From Himantopus leucocephalus (taxonomy: Eukaryota; Chordata; Aves; Charadriiformes; Recurvirostridae), in assembly GCA_003993805.1 (NCBI GenBank), contig RSEF01000001.1:69974674-70038673 (forward strand): a stretch of DNA of 64,000 nucleotides. Reading direction: 5' to 3'. Each line of letters starts with the position of its first letter. The stretch's first letter is position 1. Below, piece after piece: positions 12,377-23,482 of this stretch. The notes beneath the pieces were generated by a model, which was given only the letters and a program-made list of their open reading frames with translations, made no database searches and had not been told where the DNA came from. A program made the translations under genes and the position numbers.

Positions 12377-15300
12377 TTGACTTCGATTCCTCAAAGTCAA
12401 AGTAGATACTACTTTCTATTCCCTTTCCCTGTGTCCATGCCAGTATCTTCCCCAGAAGCTGTCCTCTCAGAGCCACTCACTTCAGGTGACAGATTCTTAT
12501 TACAGATGACATTTCCCTACAGCTTTTCTTACAGCCTCTGGATCCCCTCCCCAGCACAGGCGAGACACTCTGGCCCTGTGATCCCGGGTCTGCGGAGGGC
12601 TCGGTGGGGCTGTGGGAATGACCCCCAGCGAGATGCCAGCAGCGTGGCACGGGCATCACCTGTTCTACAACAGCTACAGGCGAGGGGGCGTGAAAGCAGC
12701 AGGGAAAGCCGGGCTGGCACCGAGAACTGCCAACAAGGTCAATAACGGCACGGCTGTGCCAGCGGTCAGTGTTTCCTACAGCCCGTGCAGTTACACAACA
12801 CGTATATAATAAAGCGACTCTTACTTTGTCATCTCCTCAGGTACTTACTGAGATATGCTGCAATAAGCAAAAGGCAATGTTTTGAAATAAACTGATGACA
12901 CATCACTAAAAGAAAAGTAAGGTCAATAGCCAAGGATGTTCTTAATCAGCGTCAGATGATAAATCATGGAGCAGCCAACACATTAACAGATCAATGCTTA
13001 ATTTACTGATTTTGGCATTTATGTTCCATTTGCATACTTGAGCTCAGTTTTACTCCCGAGACTTGCATCCTGTGCACAAAAGCCTTTTCTGCCAGCACCA
13101 CCTGGGCACTGTTCTGCCAGAGGCAGAGGAAAGCATGGCACAGAAAGATCCTGAAAATATACCTATATGTAAAAATTTTCTATTGTCAAATTCACATTGT
13201 CATCAAACCCCAGACAAGTCTCTCTGTCACCAGCTTACACTACACCAGTTTCTGGATTTACTTCAGCATGCCATAGCTGTGGTTTGCTCTTGCAGCCGCT
13301 CCGTTCCCCCCAGTAATGGCAGCGGGGGCACAGCCATGTGCTGCCAGCCAGCACGGTTACACCAAGCACTGCCATGCACCGTCTCTGGCCCTGGGCAGGA
13401 CAGGGGCAGTGCCAGCAGCCTGGATGCCCACCGCTGGTCGGTGCCTTTGCTGCAGTGACAGCATCCTGCTCCACAGCCCGGTGGTGCATGGGCAGCCCCA
13501 ACGCTGCCCGCAGCACGTGCTGCGTTTTCCCACGTGCCATCAGCCGCCTTTGTGGGGCCGCTCGGCAGCCTGGGCAAACGCACGGCTGGGCAGAGAAGCG
13601 GGGTTAACTTTTCCATGACTTTTACATCTTGGCAGGAAAAAATCTTTAAAATCCTAGTTTACATTAAATAGTACAATAAAATGCTACATAAAGAAACAGC
13701 AGATTTCAGCATCTTATTCTGCACGAGGGGAAAAAAAAAAGCTCCAACTCTTCAACAAGTACATTCTTTTCTTCCTAAATTAAGAGTGGAGAAATCTGTA
13801 CTGAACAAAACCTTACAAGTTTAAGTCATCCTCACCCCTGTTATAAAGGGTTATCATCTCTAAAGAAAAAAGTACTTCAGGTGCCCTTTCAACATGACTC
13901 AATATTACATCTTTTACATCCCCAAAAGCTGCACGTGCACAGCCACTTCAGCTCCTCCATACCCCAGAAGCAGCCAAGTAATCAACACACAATCAGTCTC
14001 TTTGCTGAACCTCAGTATTTTTTTTATTGTCAACACCTATAACTCAAATCTTGTTCCTAAGAATTACAGTCATTTTTAGTTTTAGCTTTTTCAGTCCTCA
14101 GCATCACAAGTAGGCAGCAGTGCTCAAGTTAGCAGGTTAACGGTTTAAAGTGTGTCATTAGAGAACATCAAAGAGTAGTTTCTGTTCTGTTGATATGAAT
14201 CTAAATCTTGCTAATCTCCTGTGTTATTGTCTATCTTGTTGTTATATGAAGTTTTCTCGGGGAGCAATGCGAGCAGAGGCCAAGCGCTTCTTCCAGGGGC
14301 TTCTCCTTCACCTCTCCCCTCCGCAGCCCGGAGGTTTCCGTGGGTGGTGGAACTGCCCCTCCTGCTTGGCAGGAACACGAACCACCGCCATTGCAACACC
14401 GCTTCCTCCAGCTCCACTTCTGAGCCCAACGCGCTCTCAGCCTCAAAGGTTTACACAAGGCACGCATACATAGATAGAATCAAGAGAAAAGCCCAAAAGC
14501 AAATACCACCAAACAGCCAGCTAATAGAGGAGTGTTTGCATCAGCGTATTTCTCCACCAACAGAGATGTTAACAGCGACCATCAGTTTGGAAAGGCTGCA
14601 AAGCCACTACTAAGAGCAATACCTTCCTACTTGGTCACGTTACACTCATCAGGCCCATCGATAGCTTTTGTGGCAGGATATAGTGACAGAAAATACAGTG
14701 TTTGAACAGCTGCTGCTGCATCAGCCCCATAAAATTATTCCTTAGACACCACTCCTCTTGCCACCCTAGTGTGAGAGCATCCCAGCAGGGAGCAGCTCCG
14801 TTAACCCCGCTCTGTCACGGGACACCAGGCTCGTTTACCCAGCCCACGCAAGGGCAGCAAGAGTGGTAGGGCTGAACCCCCCCGCTCATGGTGGGACAGG
14901 CAGCACGAGTGCCTGGACGGCATTTCTGATGCTCCTCACTGGCGTTCAGCCGCTGGAAGGCATGGGCTGCCCAGCAAGGGACCACCACTCTCCCATCCTC
15001 TTCATCCACTGCACGGCCATTTCATTTAAAGGTGATTCATGTTTTGATGTAACACTGGAATACTCATGGCCTGACAGTTTCCATCACATTTGCCTCAGGA
15101 CAACATTAAGGAGAGGGTGCCTTTGAAGGAACAGCCTGAGCTATCATGCAGGACTGATGTCTTGACTTGTCCAGCAGTACACATCTGGAGGAGACCGTGG
15201 GGCCTGTATGCCAACCCCACTTTCACTTCCATGTGCACATTTCACAGCCTGCTTGTGTCACCGAGAGCCTCTCGGCAAAGAGCAGTTCCCCTCCACATTG

Positions 15301-16649
15301 CTGCAGGAACACTGAGTATATATTTCCACTGCTAGATAAACCAAACTGGGTCACTCGGTTTCTCTATAGTAACTCATATTTCCATCCGATTGTTCGCCCT
15401 GCAACCCAACAACACACAAAAGGCTCATTTGAGCTTTGCCTCTCCAGCAGATCATCTAACAAGACTTTCCCAAGAAATGCCACGTTCAGCAGTAAAATTT
15501 TCTGCTGCAGTTTATTCTTTAGTTAGAAAAAGCCATTTGAGAAATGCGATCTCATCCCTACCTTTCCAGCTGGCTCTTTCTTCACACGCCCTTGGCTCAG
15601 CACGCTGGGCGCTCCCACCCACAGCATCACATTGGGGGTCCTCACACAAGCAGGCCACCACCATCACGGCTCCTATTTAACCCCCACCGAGCCACCACAC
15701 CCGGTCTGATGGGGAGCTCCTGGGGCAGGTGGGATCCATCCCCTCCTCGTCAGCACTGCCGGCCCCTCGCCCAGGCGGTGGGATGCTCCCCAGCCCCTGC
15801 CCCAGCACTTCATCACCTGGCCGGCCACCAGCGGTTTGGAAAGGTGGGCTGTGCCAGGCACGGTCGTCATCTGTCCCGACAGAGAGAAGGAATCCAGCCG
15901 GCAGCGGGTGGGGGGACGTGTCGTCTGCTTCTCAGCAGCACCCACCAGAATGAAGCAGGTCTCTAGGAAGGAAAAAGAATTTGTAAGACCAAGCCTTACA
16001 GTAGCTGAGAGTGCAGAATTTATTTCAGAAGTCAGCGTGCAAGCTGCTGAAGTGCTTTTATTTATCAAATGACTCAATTATTTCAACTGGAAGGTTGTTC
16101 GTGAGACTTTCCATCCTGTGATTCTTACGTGACGACATCAGGAAGTGAAGTAAGAGTGCAGGAATGGACAACATGAGTCAAAAGCAGCAGTTAAATGTTT
16201 GGCTTCAGTTATGTGGATCAGAATCAAGACATGGAAAAGTAAAAAGAATTAAGACGAGTCTAACAGCCGCCTTGCCCATGACATCAGTCACCTGCAATGT
16301 CCTGTCCTCAGGGTGTTTATGCGTTTAGGTCAGACCCCTGTGCTGCCGATCACTTGCTGTAAAGCTGCTTTAAACAAACACGTAAAATGTAATCATTTAA
16401 CTGTGTGTTTTACTGCACACTTCGCGTGCTGCCCATGGACCTTGGGGGCAGCGGTGAGGTGATAACCTTTAAACAAGCAAAGGAGCGCGTTTGGCTGGCT
16501 TACAGACTCTCTTAAAGGACTCCGTTCCTCCTGGGCTTCAGGAAGATTATTGAGCTTAAGTATTTTCAGAAAGCGGGAACAAAATTGCAAACAAGCAAAA
16601 GTCAGCTGAATCTCTACCGCTATCAACATCAGTAGTTAAAAAGTTGTCC
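12377..16649. other. Intergenic or intronic sequence, nothing recognised
   Basis: Alternates between AT-rich and moderately GC-rich stretches (12540-12720, 13280-13610, 14270-14420 and 15680-15920). No repeat family or RNA gene is recognised. Open frames in the GC-rich patches exist in several frames and on both strands at once. At 12800-12850 (minus) good splice-like signals surround short segments, but every frame there has a stop. Confidence 0.5.
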
Positions 16650-17030
16650 AGCTGCACCCGCTCCCCGGTCGGGACAGACTGGTGTGACTCCTGACGCAGG
16701 AGGGTGCCGGCACGCAGCGCGGGAGCCGGGAGCGGGACACGCGTGCTGCCCCGCCACGCTGCCGCGGAGCGCGGAGGGCTCAGTCCCAGTCCCCAGGAGT
16801 TTTTCCGACTTTGGAGGCAGCCGGCCTTCGCCTGGCACTGCACTAAATCTGCTGGGATAGCCTGTGGGCAGTCCTGTTCTTCTGCAAAGATACGCTTATA
16901 AATAATTATTAAAACAATGCAGAGCAGAAGCTGCTTTGGCATAGAGCGCTGCCGGGGAGCTGGGGGGGACAGGAGCAGGTTCCTGTCCCCGATGCAGGGG
17001 TGCCGGGAGCAGCGCTGCCGGGGCAGTCAT
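16650..17030. promoter_or_regulatory. CpG-island-like segment
   Basis: A hand count of 16621-16860 gives about 20 CpGs in 240 bases, near the number expected from the base composition, whereas vertebrate bulk DNA is strongly CpG-depleted. The densest part is 16690-16790. This is the signature of an unmethylated CpG island, often a promoter. No linked coding exon is identified. Confidence 0.5.
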
Positions 17031-17179
17031 GGGGCAACAGGCAGTGGGCACGGAGGGAAATCCTGGAAATCCCCGCGGAATGGAAGAAAAAGCATCGTAG
17101 GACATTTTACATATCCTGAGCTGCAGAGGAGCTGAGGTCTGCTTGCTCTTTGAACACATAAAAAAACACACTCCTGCAT

Positions 17180-18120
17180 TTTTCAGCCCGCGGCTCTGGC
17201 GGGTGGGATTGGAGCCAGTTACGGTTTCCCTCTGAAGGCGGGTGCTGCTTCCGCAGCTCCTTCCCCTAAAGCCGGGTGTCCCCTGGAAAGCGACTCTCCC
17301 CCTTTCGCACTGACACATCAGGCGCCTAAAAACAGTGATTAAAAGTATCCCAGTGCCTTGGCTTGTGCGTTCGCCCGGGAAAGCAGACGGCTGGGCTCGC
17401 AGCGTGCCTGCGCTGGGGAGAGCCGGGGGCGCCCGGCGCTGGGACGGGACCCCTTGCCGTACCCGGCATGGCTCATCGCAGGGAACATTTATTTTTAGAT
17501 CACTTACCGCCACTAAAACATGCTTGGACTGTTTTCAGTCTGACTCACAGCTGAATTCCTGTTCTTCTGGAGGCCGAGTTTTCTGTCCCCACCCAAAACG
17601 AGGGAAGACAAACCAAAATGAAACTAAGAAAACCCCAGCTGGACCCGAACGGAGGCGCAGTGGGGTGTCTCCAGCCGGTGCTGGTGCTGGTGCCCTCACG
17701 CGAGCAGGGAGCGGGCTGGCGGGGACGGCGGGCACGCGATGGCAGGGGAGGGTGGCCGAGGCGCTCGGGCCGGCGTCAGCCTTGGTCCGTGGCACAGCAG
17801 TGCCAGGGCACCGCGTGGCTCTTCCCGCGGAGGACCCACAGCCACAGCCCATCGCCCGTACCCCACGCCGCACCCTGGCTCAGCCCCGCCGGGGTGAAAT
17901 GCAGCCCTCAGGAGGGCTTGTGCTTTGGGGGCGGGTTTTTTAATTAAATTTGTCTGTGTGCTGCTCAGGGGTGGAAGAATTAAGCAGAGGAGCATGCGTG
18001 CGTAACTTCAACCCAGAGGTTATCTTAATGTCACCCGGGACGTGGAAAACAAAGCCAAAAGCCTGCGAGGGGCGGCAGAGCTGGCATCACCACGGCAGCC
18101 GGGGCGGGGGGAGCAGCGCT
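17180..18120. promoter_or_regulatory. CpG-island-like segment, strongest in the window
   Basis: CpG is very dense at 17360-17480 and 17640-17930, by hand count on the order of one per 8-10 bases in the latter. Together with 16650-17030 it forms a roughly 1.4-kb CpG-rich cluster. The 202-codon plus-strand frame across it is most simply a result of few stop codons in GC-rich DNA. This is the best place in the window for a promoter, of unknown direction. Confidence 0.55.
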
Positions 18121-18125
18121 CTTAC

Positions 18126-18160
18126 CTTAAAGTGGCTTTTTACAGAATTATGCGTTTTGC
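18126..18160 (-). other. Candidate small exon beside the CpG cluster, weak
   Basis: On the minus strand a pyrimidine-rich CCTCTCCTTTCACAG acceptor is followed by 35 bases and then AAG|GTAAGAG, a strong donor. Only one frame is open (KTHNSVKSHFK). Both splice signals are good, but the segment is short and unrecognised. Confidence 0.2.
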
Positions 18161-19359
18161 CTGTGAAAGGAGAGGTGGCCGGTTCATGCTAAAGCCCTGA
18201 GACCTGCTCCTTCAGAGCGAATGAGGTCCATCTGCAGAGAGGGGCTTCGGAGGGAAGGAAACGGTCCCCTTGGGTATTAGCCTTTTTGGAAAGAAGCTTT
18301 AATGTTTTTCCAGCCAGATGCTGCAGACTATTTATTCATTTTTGAGATAATTTCCGTAAGGAAACCTTTATTATCATGTCTTTGCTATTTTTAATTTGAA
18401 GACCAGAAGCACTACACTAAAATGTGTAATGATCAGAATTTTCACTGATTGGGGAAATGGGTGTAGATGGGGATTTTAGAGACTGTCACTAAATCAAAGG
18501 CACAAACCAGGTTTACCTCAGAAGGGGAAAGGGACCAGAGCCCAACAGGTCTTAAAATCACCCGAGGTGCCCAGGGTTGGCGTAGGAGCTCCCAAGCTAA
18601 ACAGAAATGCCTTTTATGAAGTCCAAGAAAAGAAAAGGGTAGGTGTGCTGCAGCAGAGCCGGAGGCAGCCCGGGGCGATCGTGGAGAGGAGTACGCTGCT
18701 GCGGCTGCGGCTGCTGCAATGCTCCCCTTCGGCCAGGCAATGCAGGAGCTGCAAAGGTCACAATTAATTTTTTATTTTAATCAATATCACATAATCAGGA
18801 TAAACCCAGACTCAGAAATAGGGTTACTAAGGGATTACTAAACTTCATTTTTTCTCTTTGCCTTTGCTGCAGGTCCCAGCGAGCGCTGCAGTGCTGCCCT
18901 TCAGCCACAGGAGAGCACGAAGAGCTCGGTCTCGGGTGTGGGTTTCAGGTTTGAGCTGGAGCACGGGCTCCTTCCTAGAGCCGGCGAGGGTAAAAACCGG
19001 TGCAGAGCTCTGAGCTTTGGTGCATGTGCAAAAGGTTTCTTAACATGAGGCTTTACTCTGTGTCCCAATTTAATACAGTCATTGCCATCTCTTCCCCACG
19101 CCTACGTTTCCTAACACTGATGATGTATGTCCTCCGCTAAGTTTTCCTTCTAGAAGGAACTAATATGTACTGCTTGATATTTGTAATTCATTGTCTTCTT
19201 CCATTCTGAACAGATTGGTTCTAAAACTTATTTATATAAATAACATGGGTTTTTATTTTGGCTATATATCTTCATATCTGTTTTATATCTAATTCTTCAC
19301 ATAGAGTGAAACCAGACTTGCTGTCCACATTTACTGCGGCTATACTGGTCTGATCTGAC
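18161..19359. other. Unique sequence with one plus-strand exon candidate
   Basis: No repeat is recognised. At 18873-18989 a strong acceptor (CTTTGCCTTTGCTGCAG) precedes 117 bases that are open in two frames and end at G|GTAAAA. The neighbouring DNA is GC-rich, so openness is weak evidence, and the product is unrecognised. Confidence 0.35.
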
Positions 19360-19440
19360 AGCTGCCTGCTTTGAGCAGGAGGTTGGAGTAGATGATCTCC
19401 TGCGGTCCCTCCTGCACTGAGTTATCCTGTGATCCTATGC
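19360..19440 (+). mobile_element. CR1 LINE 3' tail (sense), old and short
   Basis: Contains GAGGTTGGAGTAGATGATC-type sequence (here GCAGGAGGTTGGAGTAGATG), then GGTCCCTCCTGC and the terminal GATCCTATG. This is the last 80 or so bases of a sense CR1. Mismatches to the usual CR1 end suggest an old insertion. Confidence 0.85.
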
Positions 19441-22257
19441 TATTACGTGTTTTTATATTATTAAATAGAAAATATTTCCTGGGATTAAACAACAGCTGGT
19501 CTTAGAATAAACGGTCAATAAAATCTAAGTTCCTCTTCCTGCATCCTAGGTGGCCCAGAAGTCCAACTGCTGGAGTACGGTGTCTGCAGTGACGACATTA
19601 AAAAGAAGGAAACATTGAAAATGACAACACGAGACACAACCCGGCAGTCAGCAGTATGGGATTTTGGCAAAAAATATGTGAAATGGGAAATAGTATCTGC
19701 CATGAGAAATGTCAGAAGATGTTGGGTTTACGTGCTGCCTGGACCTGTAGGTGCTGCAAACCCATACAATGGGTAGTGCCGTGAAAGACGTTTTCAAAAG
19801 CATCAGGATTTATGGAGGAGCCTCAAAACGGTTTCGGAGATTTCAGCGCACTGTTTGTAAAGGCAAATATTACCTGCTGCTGGTTCTGTTCCAGCTGAGC
19901 CCGGTCCGGCTTTGGGGTGCGGTGGCAGGCAGAGCCCAGCGCACCCCCGATGGAGCGGCCGCACATGCAGAGGGTGGGACGAGGGTGAGCACCGCACCGG
20001 CGAGGAAGGTGCTCCAGGGCTTCTCCTCCTCCTCAGGAAGGAAGCGAGTGCTCAGGGTGTTGTTTGCTCAGTCAGGGCATGCAAATATTTCTAGGTTCTC
20101 GTCCTGCGGCTCCAAATCCCACTGGTTTGTGGGAACCGACTGCAGGATTTGGGTTGGGCTGCAGGACCTGCGTCCGGAGGGGAAACGCGGGACGCCGAGC
20201 CTGCGCCCAGCTGAGCCTGGCCCCGCTCACCCCACGGCCCTCAGGCCCCGCGCCGCAGCAGCAGCGCTCGCCCCTGCAGCCCCGTTAGCAGCTTGCTGCT
20301 GCCGCGTCGTAGGAAATTGTTGATGATGTTGATTTTTTAGTGTTCTTCTTGCAGCTTAATTGCATAGAAACAAGAAAGAGCTTAACAGCCGCCAGCCCGG
20401 TGCTGCTTCGGTTAGAGCTATCGCAGTCCTTCAGAATTTCAGCTAAGTGAATTAATAACCAATTTTCTAATTAGCTAGCCTCTGTCTTTTAAAATTTCTT
20501 GTGCCATGATATAATCAGTACGCATATTAGAGAAACAATAGCATCGCTACTATAAAAAGCAGTTGATATAACGTGTGGGAGCTCTATGAAGTACTGCTGG
20601 GCCCTCAGGCGCACAGGCACTAGTCTCTAACTTTGCACCTTTTTTATGGTGTATATAGTAACAGAAAGAGCATATATTTAGACATGATGATTACCTGCTG
20701 GGTACCAAGCCGACGGGGAGTAGCCCTGCGGGTAAATGCGAGGTCGGTGTGTACACAGGGAGGTATCCGTCGTGACTCAATGCACTTAATAAGGAGCAGA
20801 TGACACTGCTCACCTCAATGGACACAGCAAAACAAATAATTGAACATATTAATCCATAAGAACTGTCACTACACATTGTTTACGAAGAAAAATCACCTCC
20901 TGGCCATCGATCACCTGGACAAGGGATGCCATGTGCTGTACAGATACATCTTGGGTGGGGAGGGGGTGGTGGCATCCGGCGTGCCCACAGCTCCAGCCCT
21001 GTCACGGGGCTTGGACGGCCCTCGTCCCAGCCTGGGCGGGAGAGCGGAGCCGGACCCCGGCCAGACCCCGCAGGACCAGGGCAGTGACGCCTGGATGTTG
21101 TTGTGCCGGCAGTGCCTCCTTTTGCGGCAAAGCCAGCCTTGAGGAGAACACCTTAACCCAGACCTTCCGCACGTCAAAGCAACTCGATCTCCTGCTCGAC
21201 TGTTCTCTGTGCTGAAAAACCCCAAAGCAAAACCATACATTTCTTCCTGATTTATATGAAGAGCCCGGAGCCACCTCCCTGGCAGTAACAGAACTGCTGC
21301 CGGTGTGTGCTGACGGGAAAACCAGACCTTGCTTTGATCATGCTGTGACAGGACCATGTCCTCGTGCCTCGGCTGTGGTGGCTGTGCCTGCTCGGAGCAC
21401 CCCGTGCCTGTGCCTACCTGGGAGCACCCCGTGCCCACGCCTGCTTGGAGCACCCCGTGCCCACCCACGGGCAGGAGCGAGCTGGGGCGAGTGTCAGGCA
21501 GGGTCCGCCGCGCTCCCCCCACAAGCCTTGCCATCCTAAAGGGGCAAAGATGTGTTTCCTAATACCAGTAAAGGTAGGCTGTGGCTTACCATTTCAGATT
21601 CACACGGGCATAATTAAATAGACCCTTTCAAATTACGGATGGGGACGCCCCCAGGGCAGCTGCCTGCCTTACCTGCCCTTCTGCACGCCCCGCTGCTGGG
21701 GGAGGCTGAGCCGGCAGCGCTACCTGAGCTGAGGACTGCACAAGGTATTTTGTGGAAAATTGCTCGCAGTCGGAGGTAGATTTCTCTTCTGCCTCCTCCT
21801 TCCTTCCTGCTCTGCCTTCAGCAGGGCCCTGAGCGAGCGCCTGGCGGCCCCTTTCCCTTCGCTTCCCCATTCACAGCCGAGATGTGGATGCTGAACCGGC
21901 ACTTGCACAACTGGGGGTTGCTGCCGTCTCACCGCCCAGCACGTATGGCCATCACGTGGGAGAAAAAGGGATGCCTGGTATCACGAAACTGCCCCGTGAC
22001 ATCAAAAGGTGAAGAAAGATGTTTCCATACCCTGTGAAGATGATAACAATCACCAGAAGAGAAAGACTCTTATTGAGAAGGAAGGGCACATGGCAACCTG
22101 CATACGACAGCCATCGCCTCTGATGGGTTGGGGTGGGAGCACTGGGAACCACAGTGAGCCTCTTGCCAAGGCTACCTAAACCCAGGAACACCGCATGGAT
22201 TGCAAATTGAACCATGTGGTATTCCAGCATTAACAATATTCATCACTTTATTACACT
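19441..22257. other. Unique sequence with CpG-rich parts and a minisatellite
   Basis: 19890-20310 and 20940-21500 are GC- and CpG-rich; the rest is AT-rich. No repeat family is recognised except the small minisatellite at 21394-21466. The 207-codon minus-strand frame (20911-21534) and its plus-strand counterparts are open together in the GC-rich part and show no motif. Confidence 0.5.
21394..21466. repeat. Minisatellite, about 2.8 units of 26-27 bp
   Basis: Units begin GGAGCACCCCGTGCC at 21394, 21421 and 21447, with small differences between them. It is GC-rich and probably polymorphic. Confidence 0.88.
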
Positions 22258-23482
22258 GGTGTCGTGAAGGCTGGAGAGGTGGGCCCATGCCAACCTCATG
22301 AAGTTCAACNNNNNNNNNNNNNNNNNNNNNNNNNNNNNNNNNNNNNNNNNNNNNNNNNNNNNNNNNNNNNNNNNNNNNNNNNNNNNNNNNNNNNNNNNNN
22401 NNNNNNNNNNNNNNNNNNNNNNNNNNNNNNNNNNNNNNNNNNNNNNNNNNNNNNNNNNNNNNNNNNNNNNNNNNNNNNNNNNNNNNNNNNNNNNNNNNNN
22501 NNNNNNNNNNNNNNNNNNNNNNNNNNNNNNNNNNNNNNNNNNNNNNNNNNNNNNNNNNNNNNNNNNNNNNNNNNNNNNNNNNNNNNNNNNNNNNNNNNNN
22601 NNNNNNNNNNNNNNNNNNNNNNNNNNNNNNNNNNNNNNNNNNNNNNNNNNNNNNNNNNNNNNNNNNNNNNNNNNNNNNNNNNNNNNNNNNNNNNNNNNNN
22701 NNNNNNNNNNNNNNNNNNNNNNNNNNNNNNNNNNNNNNNNNNNNNNNNNNNNNNNNNNNNNNNNNNNNNNNNNNNNNNNNNNNNNNNNNNNNNNNNNNNN
22801 NNNNNNNNNNNNNNNNNNNNNNNNNNNNNNNNNNNNNNNNNNNNNNNNNNNNNNNNNNNNNNNNNNNNNNNNNNNNNNNNNNNNNNNNNNNNNNNNNNNN
22901 NNNNNNNNNNNNNNNNNNNNNNNNNNNNNNNNNNNNNNNNNNNNNNNNNNNNNNNNNNNNNNNNNNNNNNNNNNNNNNNNNNNNNNNNNNNNNNNNNNNN
23001 NNNNNNNNNNNNNNNNNNNNNNNNNNNNNNNNNNNNNNNNNNNNNNNNNNNNNNNNNNNNNNNNNNNNNNNNNNNNNNNNNNNNNNNNNNNNNNNNNNNN
23101 NNNNNNNNNNNNNNNNNNNNNNNNNNNNNNNNNNNNNNNNNNNNNNNNNNNNNNNNNNNNNNNNNNNNNNNNNNNNNNNNNNNNNNNNNNNNNNNNNNNN
23201 NNNNNNNNNNNNNNNNNNNNNNNNNNNNNNNNNNNNNNNNNNNNNNNNNNNNNNNNNNNNNNNNNNNNNNNNNNNNNNNNNNNNNNNNNNNNNNNNNNNN
23301 NNNNNNNNNGAACAGGTTGCCCGGAGAAGTTGTGGATGCCCCATCCCTGGAGAGGTTCAAGGCCAGGCTGGGTGGGGCTTTGTGCAACCCGGTCTAGTGG
23401 GAAGTGTCCCAGCCCACGGCAGGGGAGTTGGAACAAGATGATCTTTAAGATCCCTTCCAACCTAAACCATTCTATGATTGCT
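22258..23482 (+). mobile_element. CR1 LINE (sense), interrupted by an assembly gap
   Basis: Left of the gap, 22270-22309 matches the CR1 pol region GAGAGGTGGGCCCATGCCAA and ATGAAGTTCAAC. Right of it, 23310-23482 is the CR1 3' end (GAACAGGTTGCCCGGAGAAG, then TCCCTGGAGAGGTTCAAGG, ending CATTCTATGATT). Both parts are sense and in the right order, so one copy probably spans the gap. The middle, with the pol C-terminus, is missing. Confidence 0.92.
22310..23309. other. Assembly gap of exactly 1000 N
   Basis: A round-number run of undetermined bases, most likely a placeholder length. Open frames reported across it are translated Ns and carry no information. Confidence 0.99.

Noticed and set aside
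17335..17943. 202-codon plus-strand open frame across the CpG cluster
   Set aside because: Stop codons are rare in such CpG-rich DNA; competing frames are open on both strands, and no motif is visible.
20911..21534. 207-codon minus-strand open frame
   Set aside because: Includes the minisatellite and GC-rich DNA; frames on the other strand are equally open.
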